From Petunia secreta (lineage: Eukaryota > Streptophyta > Magnoliopsida > Solanales > Solanaceae), in NCBI GenBank assembly GCA_029990175.1, contig JARKIP010000010.1, forward strand, positions 39,860,001 through 39,924,000: 64,000 nt of DNA, in the 5' to 3' direction. The position numbers were made by a program, and so were the translations under genes. Positions 31,727 through 44,278 of the stretch are shown piece after piece. Below the pieces are notes generated by a model, which searched no databases, was not told the origin of the DNA, and worked only from the letters and a program-made list of their open reading frames with translations. How positions within the stretch are numbered: position 1 is the stretch's first letter; the number at the start of each line of letters is the position of its first letter.

Positions 31727-33707
31727 TCTACTAATTGAGAACTATAGAAAAGTGGTGTGACATACCTCTATGGCCAATGATTGCTATCTTTTGGCCATTT
31801 TTCAGTACTTTTTCTTTAGCCTTCTCCCAATCCTCTTTCTATATAATGAAGTATTAAAAAAGAAAAAACCATAGTCATTACTTTTAAAATCATTACTCTA
31901 TTAAATGAGATAATAAAAACCAGGCTGATTGTCTTCAATGAGAGAGCCAAAAAGTCATCAGATATAACCCTCATCCGTAACAGTTTCAGAGAGTAATTCT
32001 TAGATTAAATGATAGGTGGTAAATTGTACGGTTTTATTTTTTTAAAGGAAACAACAGAGTCTCCCCATTTGAATACTATATAAGAGTAGCTAGCTTGGAC
32101 ATTGAACAAAAAAAGAAAAATGTAACTTACTGGATTTACAACATGCAAGGTACGTTTTCTTACTTAGAATTAAAATTTTGGTATTTAGATGGCTATTTAC
32201 TTCATATTGATTGTTTATGTAATCCTTTTTATTTATTCTTTTCATTTTGCTTTGATTTATTCTTCGTTCATAATTTTATGGGAGATATTTTTTAATTTTA
32301 TCCATTGTTGTTTCTTTGATAGGTGGTTACATGATGTGCTAAATGAACAAGGATATCGAAAAGGAATTTGCTTCATCATGTAGAAATTAGTTGATTCACT
32401 GTCATTATTTCCCAAAGTATTTATCTGAGTGAGAATCCACCAGGATATCGTTATACTCATTTAGGTTCAAGAGATATCCTTACAAAATGTATTATAGGCT
32501 TCTTCGTTAAATTTTGGCATAGCAAGAAGTAAAGTGAAGAAAGAAGTGGAGACACTCTTCTACATATGTATTCAACATATTATATGCAGATATTCCATTT
32601 TTTAGTTAGCATTATATATTTACATACTTAAATTTTTTCATGAAATTTTATTTTATCATTGTTATTTAACAAATATGTTGCTATGGGAAGAACAATGGAA
32701 TTGAAATAATTATTCACAAGCTTAAACAAATAAAAAGATAGCAAAATCAAAAAGCTTACAGAAGTATTTGAGGTCTGTCTGATGGCCTTTTTCTTCTTAT
32801 TTTAAATTTCTTTTGTTTATCATTTCCTTTTTAATTTTTCTTTTATTTATTTTATTTTAAATGAATATAAGCATCGGTAATTCATAATAAGAAAAGGGCT
32901 TAGAGAAAGAAAAGGAAAGTAGGCGACATGTTAGGTCTAAATCACCAGATTTTACATTACCATCTTTCTCTTTTTCATTATGTTTTTTTTCTTCTTATTC
33001 AAGTTAAGATGAGTTGATATATGGTATATTTATTAGATTTTTGTAAAATTTTAGATTAAGTGATCAAATAGATCGAATTTGGGTTATTCTTTCACGCTGT
33101 GCTTGGAAATTTTTGTTTTATTTTTTGCTCTTTTCTGCTTAATATTGTGATGTTTCTTCTTTTAGATATCCCCTATAAAAACATACTATAAAGAATGGAT
33201 TTGATTAGGGTTAAAAAATCTGAGTATGATAAGAATTAAAATTTATGGCTTCTTGTCTTTCACTTTGAGAAATGGTGATTGTTGGGTTTATGTGAATAAT
33301 TTCTCTATAACTAATACTTCATTTCTTAAATCAGACATCATCTTAATTATCTAATTTTATTTCCATTGTCAAAAAAGTTTTGCACCCAATCCAAGCCTTT
33401 ATATCGATCGATGATGTTTTTGATTAGGAAGAGTATATTGTATGTTGTGAAGTTAAAGAGACTCACTAATTCCATATACAATAAGAAAAGCATACTAATT
33501 TTTTTAAAAATAGTAATCAGCCTTAAGAATACAACTACATATATTAATGAATAATTGATAGCATTACGGTCGGAGTGTATATCAAAAATAATAATGTAAG
33601 AGTAATATTTATTATGTTATTATAAAAGTTATATCAATGATCATTTAGTTATATATTTTTTAAAATTTTTAATAATGTGACCGTGCAAACACGGTCACAT
33701 TCACTAG
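31727..33707 (+). mobile_element. Candidate non-autonomous Helitron
   Basis: Right end: an 11 bp perfect stem ATGTGACCGTG / CACGGTCACAT (33675-33685 and 33690-33700) with a 4-base loop, then TCA and CTAG followed by T. This is the Helitron 3' pattern (hairpin then CTRR before host T). Left end: TCTACTAATTGAG at 31727 directly after a host A, a typical TC 5' end. About 2 kb, AT-rich, with no Rep/helicase, so non-autonomous. The left end is the weaker call. Confidence 0.5.
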
Positions 33708-34583
33708 TGATAACTACTTTAGAAAAGCACGAACGTGAAGACACCGTGGCAGTATATGCCCATTCAACGTAATTACTGCAACAAGAGTATTAATAAATCG
33801 TAAAATCAATTAACATTGTGTGAGCTTATGCTTTAATTAGGAGGAAACTTTTGTTCCTCCAAATTATATGTATAATCATATTCAGCCTCAGTATAAATCC
33901 TCATAAGAATAAGCGTTTTAATGTGAATGTAACTTGGATTAATTTCATATTTGCATGCAATAACAACTACTACACTGTTATCTTCCTCGTTTTCCCCACT
34001 TTCTTTTTTGATTTCTTAATATTTTAGATGACTTCAATTCACATCTTATTAATTTAGACTTGACCTGCTAATTAGTGATGCTTCAAGGTCTTTTTAAAAT
34101 AAGAAAACTGCCCAAAGTCCAATCTTTGACTAATTCTTCTTTATCAAAAGCTACTATGTCCCCAACCCCAAGCAAAAAAACTCTCATCTCAGACGTATGT
34201 TTACCTATAGAAAACATACTTAATAAACTTTTAATAAAGTATTTTGAGAAAGGTGTTCTTTAAGTATCATTTAGACAAATTGTTCCTGTACATTTTGTTT
34301 GAGGGGAAAAAAAGGTGGTCTAACTGTAATAAAAACTAGGAAGGAATTTATTTATTTATTTAATTTTTTTTTTGTGTTAAGGTACATGATAATTGATGAT
34401 ACAGGAGTTGCGGTGGGACAACTTCAAGTTTCCTGACCATTTCCTTTATCTTACTCCCTCACATTCACTCTCATTTTCAAACATTTTCAGTCATAGTATA
34501 TGCTTTCAACTGTCCTGTAATCAGCAAACACACACTAGCAATAATGTACTATACTCCTTTAATTAGTAGTATTAATATTTCCT
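33708..34583. other. Intergenic DNA upstream of MLO
   Basis: AT-rich, with no gene supported. The open frame at 34075-34263 has no recognisable domain. Confidence 0.5.
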
Positions 34584-34590
34584 ATATAAT
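34584..34590 (+). promoter_or_regulatory. Possible TATA box of the MLO gene
   Basis: TATATAA lies 51 bases upstream of the MLO start codon, after 'tagtattaatatttcc'. Position fits; no other evidence. Confidence 0.35.
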
Positions 34591-34634
34591 AGTCGTTCCT
34601 ATTGAAGGAGATAAGATTAATTCTAAAGAGAAAG

Positions 34635-37087
34635 ATGGCAGGAGCTGAAGGAACAACCTTGGAATATACACCAACATGGGTAATTGCATTGGTTTGCACT
34701 GTTATTGTTGCTATCGCTCTTGCTGTTGAAAGAATTCTTCACTATGCTGGCAAGGTGCACTAAGTCATTAACTTTTTTCCTTAGTCCTTTTCCAACTCAA
34801 TTACATTTAGTCATTTACTATCGATCATGATCTTTCCTTGATCACGAAGGAAGGGTTGGATTAAGAGCGTTTTGTATTTGTTCAATGAGAAATGCGAGTC
34901 TGTTTAGACCACTTTCTTTATAACCAAAATAACCGAAAAGGAAGGTGCCCCATTACAGAACAATCTCTTTTGTACTATTACTGATGCATAGTAATAACAT
35001 GTTTGAATTGAACTGCACATCTGTCTCACTTTCTAGAACTAGTCTATCTCTAACAATTACATTACTACTTATTTGTGATTTTTATGTCTCACAGTATTGC
35101 TCAAGAAAGAACAGAAGCCGCTTTTCGAAGCCTTGCAAAAGATCAAAGAAGGTAAAATTAGTTTTTGTTTCAAATGCTGACAGCCATTGCCAATTGTTTC
35201 ACATATCTGATGATTACTGATGTTTTGATGCAGAGTTGATGCTTCTGGGATTTATATCTTTGCTTTTGACTGTACTCCAAGACAGAATCATCACAATATG
35301 CATCCCCAAGCACTTGGCCAGTCATTGGCTTCCTTGCAAAAAGGAAGGAGAACCCGAATCCACTGCTCACTTCCTATCCTCTTTTATTCCCGGAGGAAGG
35401 CTCCTTCTTGCTGAATCTGCTAACATATGCTTACTCTGAGAAGAAGGTACTCATATTAGCTAGTACGTCCATCTTATATGGGGTCGTTCCCTTTTAAGTT
35501 CGTTCCAAAAAGGGCACCCTTTTATATTTGGAAGGTCTTTGACTTCAAACTTTGCTTTTCATCTTTGATGACGTACTCTTACAACCATAAATGTTATTGC
35601 ATATTTCAGACCACAAGTTCTAACTTTTTTTGGTACATGTCAAAAGTCTTTCCGTCATTCATAAACTTCGCGCCCAGACAAACATTGTTGTACAAAATGT
35701 CATGGATGGAGTAATCCCCCAAAATTGACCTTCAAAAAGTCATTTCTGAATTACCTGCAAGTTGGATACCATGTAGAGACAACATTAGATCCATATATTA
35801 ATTTTTCTCTGATCATATACCATTTTAAACTTTGGAATGGTAATTTTGAATACTAATCTCCTTTTGTCCTTCTGGGTCAACAGGGAAAGGCACAGTTGCT
35901 GTCTCTCACAGCACTGCATCACCTGCATACCTTTATCTTTGTTCTAGCTGTTTCACATGTCATTTTCTCAGCTCTCACAATTTTGTTCGGGGGTATGAAG
36001 GTAAAGGTCTCATTCAGCCTCTTCTTACTCTTTCTCTAAAGACATCACCAAGATGCTGTATGCTTGTCGCTAAGTCTTACTTACATCTTTACCTTGTTCT
36101 ATGCATCACAGATACGTTTATGGAAATCTTGGGAGGACTCTATTCAGGATGAGGAATGCAATCTAGTGGAATGTAATGTCTTCTCGACTGCAGACTTTGC
36201 ATATATATTGCTTTGTATTTTGAAGTTTTCTTAGTTTCTTTAGACTAAAACAGGATGGCAGACATCGCTCAAATTTTCAACACTAATCATATACCCTAAA
36301 TTCTTTGTGTATTTTAACTATGATTTGGTAGTGCTAAAATGTGCCTGAAATATGACCGATGACCTTATTATAGCAGAGCTTCAACCTTGAGCTCTTTTTC
36401 CTTTACTAACATTGCAATGACGAAATTGTTCTGCAGCTCTGAGAACCACCCATGTTCAAGACCATGTCTTCGTGAAGGAGCGGTTTCTAGGTTTTGATAA
36501 ACTATCAACTCTGTTCAGTTGGCTGGTAAGTGAAAGATTCCTTGATCTTAAATATGATAGTTATAGTGCTTATTGCATGATACATTCTTATTGATGAGGT
36601 AGAAAAAAAGTATTCGTAGCGTAAGGTAAACATGCTCAAATGTTGTAAATCGTTGATATGGAATACTACGAACTATGAGACCATGATTTGTATTCCATAG
36701 GGTTTCATATCGTGCTTGTTTCCTATGCTCATTAACACATACGTATTCATTTGGATACCGTGTTTCTATGGGTTCTATTTCTGTGCACGATGTTCGAAGC
36801 ATTTCCAACTATTTTCCGGTGTGCACTTGACTATCAGCATTCCTTCTTCAAGCAATTTTTTCACTCAGTGACAAAATCAGACTATGAGACCATGAGACTC
36901 GGCTTTATTAAGGTAAATCACGTAATTGGACAATTTCTTTGTGAGTTTATTGCAAGTTTCATCATGGAACTCAACTTTTACTGACTTTGCTTCCTCAGAC
37001 TCATTGTAAAGGAAATCCAAAGTTTGATTTTCACACGTACATGATACGCGTCCTAGAAGCTGATTTCAAGAAGGTTGTTGGAATCAG
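34635..37087 (+). pseudogene. MLO: MLO exons 1-8 with two frameshifts
   Basis: Exon 1 reads MAGAEGTTLEYTPTWVIALV, the conserved N-terminal helix. Exon 2 is 57 bases where 58 are expected: the family text LKKEQKPLFEALQKIKE is found only one frame off, so one base is missing near 35096. Exon 3 begins ELMLLGFISLLLTVLQD, but its frame hits TGA at 35437-35439; the frame needed for exon 4 (GKAQLLSLTALHHLHTF) is one base off. Exons 4-8 are clean: IRLWKSWEDSIQDEE, THVQDHVFVKERFLG, FFKQFFHSVTKSDYETMRLG, GNPKFDFHTYMIRVLE. All junctions in this block are GT-AG. Confidence 0.93.
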
Positions 37088-37315
37088 GTGAGGTTCGCAA
37101 TGCTTTTGAAGAAAATAGCATATATAGCATGAGCAGAGGAAGCATATTAGGTCGATCTGATCCTATGATACAGAGATTATGGATTATTTGATATCTACAC
37201 TAGCCACTCGTGAAAACTTGGAAACTCTTCTGGAAGTTACCAAGGGCCAACCAAAAATATTTCATAATGAACTTCGTGTTAGCTTTCGCAACTGCATCTT
37301 TTGTTGGTTGTGTGA

Positions 37316-38797
37316 TGTTGGGCATATTTGATGTATTTTAGAGATATATTTTCCTACCTTTTACTTAAATTTAACGCTAAAGGGTGCCCAACATTGCTTA
37401 TTTTGGATATTCTACTAACTTGATGTGTTTGAATGACTTAGGTATGAATTGGTGAAATTTTGGAACAAGATGGCTATACTTTTTGGAGAAGTCCGAAGTC
37501 AAAAACTGAAGTAGAAAAATGAAGAATGTTGGTGTAAAAAATCAGCAGACTAGGAGCTTTGTAAGCTCATTGTATGACCCTTACAACAGTCGTACACTGT
37601 AAGAGATGCTGCGAGACCTCAGAGCAAAGCATACAGAAGGTCTTACATCGTAAGAGTGGCTGTACGACCTGAAAGTTTTCCATCCGAAATTGGATTAGGT
37701 TAAACGTTTTATACTCATTGTCCACATATAAGCAGCCTTAAATTTAAGGATCTTCGGACCTTTGGGAGGCAGAGAAACACCGGAGATGGGTTGGAGCTTT
37801 GTAAGCTCATTGTATGACCCTTACAACAGTCGTACACTGTAAGAGATGCTGTGAGACCTGAGAGCAAAGCATACAGAAGGTCTTACATCGTAAGAGTGGC
37901 TGTACGACCTGAAAGTTTTACATCCAAAATTGGATTAGGTTAAAACGTTTTATACTCATTGTAATCCATATATAAGTAGCCTTAAGCATAAATTTAAGGA
38001 TCTTCGGACCTTTGGGAGGCAGAGAAACACCGGAGATGGGTTGGAGCTCAACATCTACATTGAGTTTTCTTCTCTTTTCTTTAATTTAGTTTGTTAGTCT
38101 AAAGTTGTAGGATTCTCCATGAGTATTGATTTCCGAATGTTGATTTGATTTTATTAATTTATTATATTGGGTTATTTATTCATATCCTGAGCCTAATTAT
38201 TTGATTGCTTGATCACCAATTGAATACTATTTATGAACCTAGGGTTGAACTCGAAAGTGGAAACCGTAGGTTGCAATAGGATTGAATAAGGCGTGTTCCT
38301 GAACCTGGGCATCAGGGAATGGTTTCTCGGTTATGATAGAAATATACCTAGCAGTCATGCTTAGTCACTATACAGGAAAAGCACATGCATTCTTGTCAAC
38401 TCTAATTCCATAGACATATAGGCATTAGATTAGCTTGAATAGGCGAGCAGGACATCAAAAGAATCCTGCGAGTAATATTAACCCTGTGATTAATAACCTA
38501 GATAAATTGATTCAGTCGAATTAGCTGAAGAATTCAACGGATTGGCAGATATCCCATGACCTTAGGCTATTATCATCCTGAAAACCAAAATCGTGTTTTA
38601 CTTCTTAATTGTGTTCTTAATTTTATTAGTCAATTTTAGTTAGATAAATTCTCAACTCTTGAATTCTTCTAGCGTAGATAATTAGGAATTGTCTGATTTA
38701 GTCTTAGTTAATAAATAGTCCTCGTGGGAACGATACTTTTCTTATCACTTTATTACTTGATCGACCGCGTATACTTGCGTGTGCGTTTGGAGCGACA
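37316..38797 (+). repeat. LTR A, with an internal 240 bp duplication
   Basis: Starts TGTTGGGC, ends AGCGACA. It is about 240 bp longer than LTRs B and C because a segment starting 'ggagctttgtaagctcattg' at 37553 is repeated at 37793. Confidence 0.9.
37553..38032 (+). repeat. 240 bp tandem duplication private to LTR A
   Basis: The two copies (37553-37792 and 37793-about 38032) differ at only a few sites. B and C have one copy. Confidence 0.88.
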
Positions 38798-38803
38798 AGT
38801 TTT

Positions 38804-38820
38804 TGGCACCGTTGCCGGGG
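38804..38820 (+). other. Primer-binding site, first body (tRNA-Asp type)
   Basis: TGGCACCGTTGCCGGGG follows LTR A. It matches the complement of plant tRNA-Asp 3' end except for a G-to-A change in the usual GGCGCC. Confidence 0.8.
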
Positions 38821-38907
38821 ACTTAGAATTAGCTATTTTCTAGATTAGACTTTCTTTTGTCTATTCAAGTTTTTAGTTTAGTTTAGTTTTGTTTATTACT
38901 TTTTAAC

Positions 38908-40015
38908 ATGACATCTTTTAATTAAAATTGGTCGAAGGTTGGCTGCTCATATTTATGTGCTTCTTGCATAATTTGTAATGGACGTCACTAGTGGGAAGAT
39001 TGCCGACATCTTGATGTCCTACAGAGCTATTTATCCCAGTCGTTCCTCTACAACCTTTGATCAGAACTGTTGTCAATTGTGTGGTGGTCTGTGGAATGAT
39101 TATCCTAAGTGTTGTAGTCCTTTTCCAAGTAATATTCATTATAGTACTAACCTTTCTTGTGAGTTTGATAGGAGCAACAAAGTGCAAGATGCATCACGGT
39201 ATGATCAGTTTGGGAAGATGGAGCAAAGTCAAGAAGAACCTCAAATTGCAGAAGAAAGTGAGTTCCAACAAGAGGAAAATTCTGAAGAAGTGGAGATTAT
39301 TAGCGAAACTTGGCTGATGGAACAGTCTCAACGATTAGAAGCATGTAGGGGTCTGTTTGATGATATTACAAGCGCAGCTAAGTGCTTTATGGAATGGAAA
39401 AGTGTGCTCAAACAAGAGATCGACACATTTGGCTTGGGTATTCATGATTTGAAGGCGAATTTGATTGAATCGATTGAGGCATCTAACGCCCAACCATTAA
39501 TTGTTGTGGATAGAGACTTCGAAGTTGAAGAGATAGAAGTTGAGAGCCAATTTGAGGAGCAAAGTGTGGAGTTCCAACAGTTCGACCCAGTAGTAGTTGA
39601 TGATGCCAAAGTTGAGAAATTGGCACTGGAGTAAAGTGAGGAAGTGAAAAATATAATTTTTGACGACTCTAGTGCGTGTAAAGATGAGGACGTCAAGAAT
39701 AATACAGCCTTGGAGTTGGGGCACATTGGACCGCATTCTGTGCACTTTTCGACATTATATTTGGATGGCGACATGAAAATCGAACCTTTCGAGCTAATAG
39801 AAGAGTCACGGAAGGAGGAACAAGGTGGCTATGTTCTAAAGTTTGTGATGCTGAGGAGACAAAATGATATTCCTCATTTGAAAGCTAAGAGGTGCAAAAT
39901 GCGACGTTTAATTCTTGGTTTCTTTTGGTTTGTGACACCGCCCCAAAAGCATAGTCATAGGCTTGAATGCAATTTGGGGATTCGATTCATATCTTCGAGG
40001 TGGAGGAAAAAGTGA
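38908..40015 (+). pseudogene. Unknown ORF of the non-autonomous element, copy A
   Basis: The reading frame starts at MTSFN but has an immediate TAA (GAA in copy B), then an extra base near 39035 ('tatcccagtcg' against 'tatccagtcg') shifts the frame. From there 39036-39634 is open. It encodes a cysteine motif CQLCGGLWNDYPKCCSP, then a Glu-rich, probably coiled region with 'EEVEIISETWLMEQSQRLEA', ending at TAA 39632-39634. The same frame continues open after that stop to 40015 (IGPHSVHFSTLYLDGD, a basic C-terminus ISSRWRKK). I recognise no catalytic domain and no known family; the encoded protein may be a small Gag-like or accessory protein. Confidence 0.6.
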
Positions 40016-42925
40016 TATTGTTATCCATGTCGTGCCGCGACGTTAAATCAAGCACTTTATAGGAGGCAACCCATGTTTTATTGTTTTCTTAAGTTAGTTA
40101 GTTTTTACATTTAAAACAAAAAAAAAAAAAAAATCAATAAAAAAAACATAACTTTGGAACTAACGTGGTTGTTTGATTGTGTTATAGCAGGGTTTTAGTG
40201 AGGTGAACTTGGAGAATTAAGCACGGGGGATCAAAGCAAAATTTACAGGAAAAAGAGCAGAGTTCAGGCCCTTATAGCAAGTCTTACATTGTAAGACCTG
40301 TTGTAAGCCTGTGGCGCTGGGAATAAATGCATAATCAGTGGACTAAGAGTATTGTAAGGATATTGTATGAAATTTTTATCTCCAAGGACAAGTCTTACAT
40401 TGGGCATACATTGTAAAAGTTTTGCAAGGTAAGTAATAAGTCCTTAAACACACAAAACACAAACCCAATAAGAACAGGAAACAATAGAAACACGCTGAAG
40501 CAAACCACGCTACTCTGCATTCACAATAATACTGGTTTCTTCAGTGTCCCTTGAAAATTCTCAAGTATGCTATTCTCCCTCGACTTTTCTCTCTCACTTA
40601 GGGTGTGCCATTCGTACTTAGTACTGCTGCGTCCAGTTTCCCCATCCCTTTTTTCCTTAGGCGTAGTTTAACATCCAGTTTTATGGTAACAATATGGTGT
40701 AAACTGAATAGTTTTTACTTGGTATTTGCTTGTGGGGGGGTACGGTGATGCACCGTGATGAATATTACATGAAATCTGCCGGAGTTGGAAGGGTAAAACA
40801 CGAAACAAATTGCACACACAAGGTCTGTCCAGAATTGTGCACACCACATGTTTGACAAAATTCCCCAATGAATGTTTAATTCATTCGACGAAGTCTTAGT
40901 AGTCGAATCTTTAATGAGGGCTGTTGTGAGTCTAAATTGAGTAGGGAGAAGGGTCGGGGCAGCATTTAGAGCCATTGGATCACATGTTATGCACTTGACA
41001 CGATGTTCGTGCACGTCAAGTGTCAATTATTTGCTCTTTAATATTGGATGCTTGTTTCGCTTATTAGGGCTGCCCTGTTTCTGTGGATCTATTAATTGAT
41101 ATTCCATGTTTTCTTGATGTAGTCAAGTCTAAGTGTGGGGTGCTTGCTCCCCGTTTGCATACACTAGTTGGTTTCAATGAGTTTGTTGGCTTTAAACATA
41201 AATTGTGCACGCTAGTGAGGGAAGTCTGAGCACCTCGATTTACCACCTCTTGTCCTTAGTGTCGTGCATTGAGGACAATGCACCATTTTAAGTGAGGGGT
41301 GGGAAACCATGAAAAAAATAAAAAAATTAGTTAGTTTAGATTAGTGGCCAAGTCCTTGGGTTTTCTTCAAGCCACAGTTCTTTCCCTAGGATGTCATTTC
41401 TTTTGAACCGGGTGTTTTTAGGAGTAGTTGTAGTAATTAGGATTTAGAAAAATGGAATGAGAAGAAAATAAAGGGTGGTAAACTTTGCTCCTAGTCTTAT
41501 GTGTGAGTTGGTTGATGCCGTCATATTTAGTTCCTTGCATGCGAGTTGAACTTCCCTATGGACTTTTGGTATGAGTTTTGCATTGGATTGAAAGATGATC
41601 TTGTTAGTGACGCTTCGGCTCAGGTTTTTGGCTCTGTTTATTGACTGAATAACATGACTTGTCTCACTGATTCTTGGTAGGAGCTGGAATTGTTCCGTCT
41701 TGAGTGGTTGATGTGCCATGTGTGGTGAGGTTTTAGTATTGTTTCATGTGCTTGTATTATTGGTCTAGAACATGCCCTGATTGTTTTCGAGGCGAAATCC
41801 TAGGTTTCACTTGGTCTAGAAAATGATTATAGGCCTTCATTATCCCGTTTGAATTTTTTGTAGCCTTCTGTGATGATTTGACCCTAGATAGACGCTTTGA
41901 GCCTTTATTTTGTTTATTGACAACCATATCAAAAGCCTTTACCTGTGTTTGTATTGAATTTCCTATCTTTTGAACACCATATCTCCTAGAGCACTTGCAA
42001 AAATTGTATAATGAGCTGAAAAAAAAACTAAAGTTGAAGAAAAATGTTGGTTATGTTATGAATGTGGTGCCAGTTAGAAGTGAAAGAACTGCTTGTGAAA
42101 AAAAGAAAAAAAAAGTGAAAAATTGAAAAAAAAATTATTTGATTGTCTGGCCAATGATCAAGTAGAAAAAAAATTGAACTTGGAAGAAATAAAAAATAAA
42201 AACAGAAGAAAGAAAAAAATGAGCATTCTTTGTGAGCTAAAAAAAGTCCAATGGTGTAAATAAAAAGGGAAAGATTGGAGCTTGATTTAGATTGAAAAAG
42301 GAAAGCCACGGTTGAAAAGGAAGTGTGTAATTCACGTTTAAATAAGTTTTGTAAGTGCTTAGTGAGGTGTTAGTCACTTTTATACATATATTTATCCTAC
42401 CCGTCCCCTAGCCAACATTACAACCTTATTAAAGTCCTCTTTGATTGTAGACCAAGTGTACCTACATTAGTGGAGAATTACAAGACGGGCAAGCTTATGG
42501 TACCATTGTGTGACACTTGAATTTTTCTTTGTGAGTGTGAGCGAATTCTTTCTATCTTAGGTGTCCCTTATAATAAATTGGATCTATTCATGTGTGATTG
42601 AGACTAGGCTTTGATTGGTGAGGGAACATGGACTATGAGAGATGGGAGCTTTTATTAGGCTACCTAATTTTGAGCAAGTGAGCACGTTGTGGATAAGTTG
42701 GTGTGTGGAGTTGATTCTTGAGGCTTGGTTGTTGCTACTTCATTGTTTTGATAATTCTTGCTTTTTAAATGTATGAGTCATAAATATAAGGAAGTTGTGT
42801 GCTTGTATGCATGGTGATTAATTGGTGGTATCAACCAAACTCACAGGTGATTGAGTTAATTGTTTAGAAATATTGTTGGATTGAATTGTTCAAGGACGAA
42901 CAATAGTTTAAGTGTGGGGTGTTGA
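40016..42925 (+). other. Non-coding 3' half of body A
   Basis: Contains 'gtcttacattgtaagacctg' palindromic phrases near 40280, T-rich and A-rich runs (42090-42240) and the preceding-LTR phrase 'gtttaagtgtggggtgttga'. No pol remnants are recognised. Confidence 0.6.
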
Positions 42926-44167
42926 TGTTGGGCATATTTGATGTATTTTAGAGATATATTTCCCCTACCTTTTCCTTAAATTTAATGCTAAAGGGTGCCC
43001 AACATTGCTTATTTTGGATATTCTACTAACTTGGTGTGTTTGAATGACTTAGGTATGAATTGGTGAAATTTTGGAGCAAGATGGCTATACTTTTTGGAGA
43101 AGTCCGAAGTCAAAAACTGAAGTAGAAAAATGAAGAATGCTAGTGTAAAAAATCAGCGGACTAGGAGCTTTGTAAGCTCATTGTATGACCCTTATAACAG
43201 TCGTACACTGTAAGAGATGCTGTGAGACTTGAGAGCAAAGCATACAGAAGGTCTTACATTGTAAGAGTGGCTGTACGACTGAAAGTTTTCCATCTGAAAT
43301 TGGATTAGGTTAAAACGTTTTATACTCATTGTAATCCATATATAAGCAGCCTTAAATATAAATTTAAGGATCTTCGGGCCTTTGGGAGGCAGAGAAACAC
43401 CGGAGATGGGGTGGAGCTCAACATCTACATTAAGTTTTCTTCTCTTTTCTTTAATTTATTTTGTTAGTCTAAAGTTATGGGATTCTCCATGAGTATTGAT
43501 TTCCGAATGTTGATTTTATTTTATTAATTTATTATATTGGGTTATTTATTCATATTCTGAGCCTAATTATTTGATTGTTTGATCACCAATTGAATACTAT
43601 TTATGAACCTAGGGTTGAACTCGAAAGTGGAAACCGTAGGTGGCAATAGGATTGAATAAGGCGTGTTCCTAACCTGCGCATCGGGGAATGGTTTCGCGGT
43701 TAGGATAGAAATATACCTAGTAGTCATGCTTAGTCACTATACAGGAAAAGAACTTGCAATCTTGTCAACTCTAATTCCATAGACATATAGGCGTTAGATT
43801 AGCTTGAATAGGCGAGCAGGGCATCGAAAGAAACCTGCGAGTAATATTAACCCTGTGATTAGTAACCTAGATAAATTGATTCAGTCGAATTAGCTGAAGA
43901 ATTCAACAAGATTTGCAGATATCCCATGACCCTAGGCTATTATCCTCTTGAAAACCAAAATTGTGTTTTACTTCTTAATTGTGTTCTTAATTTTATTAGT
44001 CAATTTTAGTTAGATAAATTCTCAACTCTTGAATCCTTCTTGCGTAGATAATTAGGAATTGTCTGATTTAGTCTTAGTTAATCAATAGTCCTCGTGGGAA
44101 CGATACTTTTCTTATCACTTTATTACTTGATCGACCGCGTATACTTGCGTGTGCGTTTGGAGCGACA
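42926..44167 (+). repeat. LTR B (shared middle LTR)
   Basis: Starts TGTTGGGC, ends AGCGACA; 1242 bp. It serves as 3' LTR of body A and 5' LTR of body B. Confidence 0.9.
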
Positions 44168-44173
44168 AGTTCT

Positions 44174-44190
44174 TGGCACCGTTGCCGGGG
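44174..44190 (+). other. Primer-binding site, second body (tRNA-Asp type)
   Basis: TGGCACCGTTGCCGGGG, the same as in the first body, six bases after LTR B. Confidence 0.8.
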
Positions 44191-44278
44191 ACTTAGAATT
44201 AGCTATTTTCTAGATTAGACTTTACTTTTGTCTATTCAAGTTTTTAGTTTAGTTTAGTTTTGTTTATTACTTGTTAAC

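Noticed and set aside
39442..39774. 110-codon minus-strand ORF, repeated at 44812-45144
   Set aside because: Antisense shadow of the Glu-rich ORF of the non-autonomous element.
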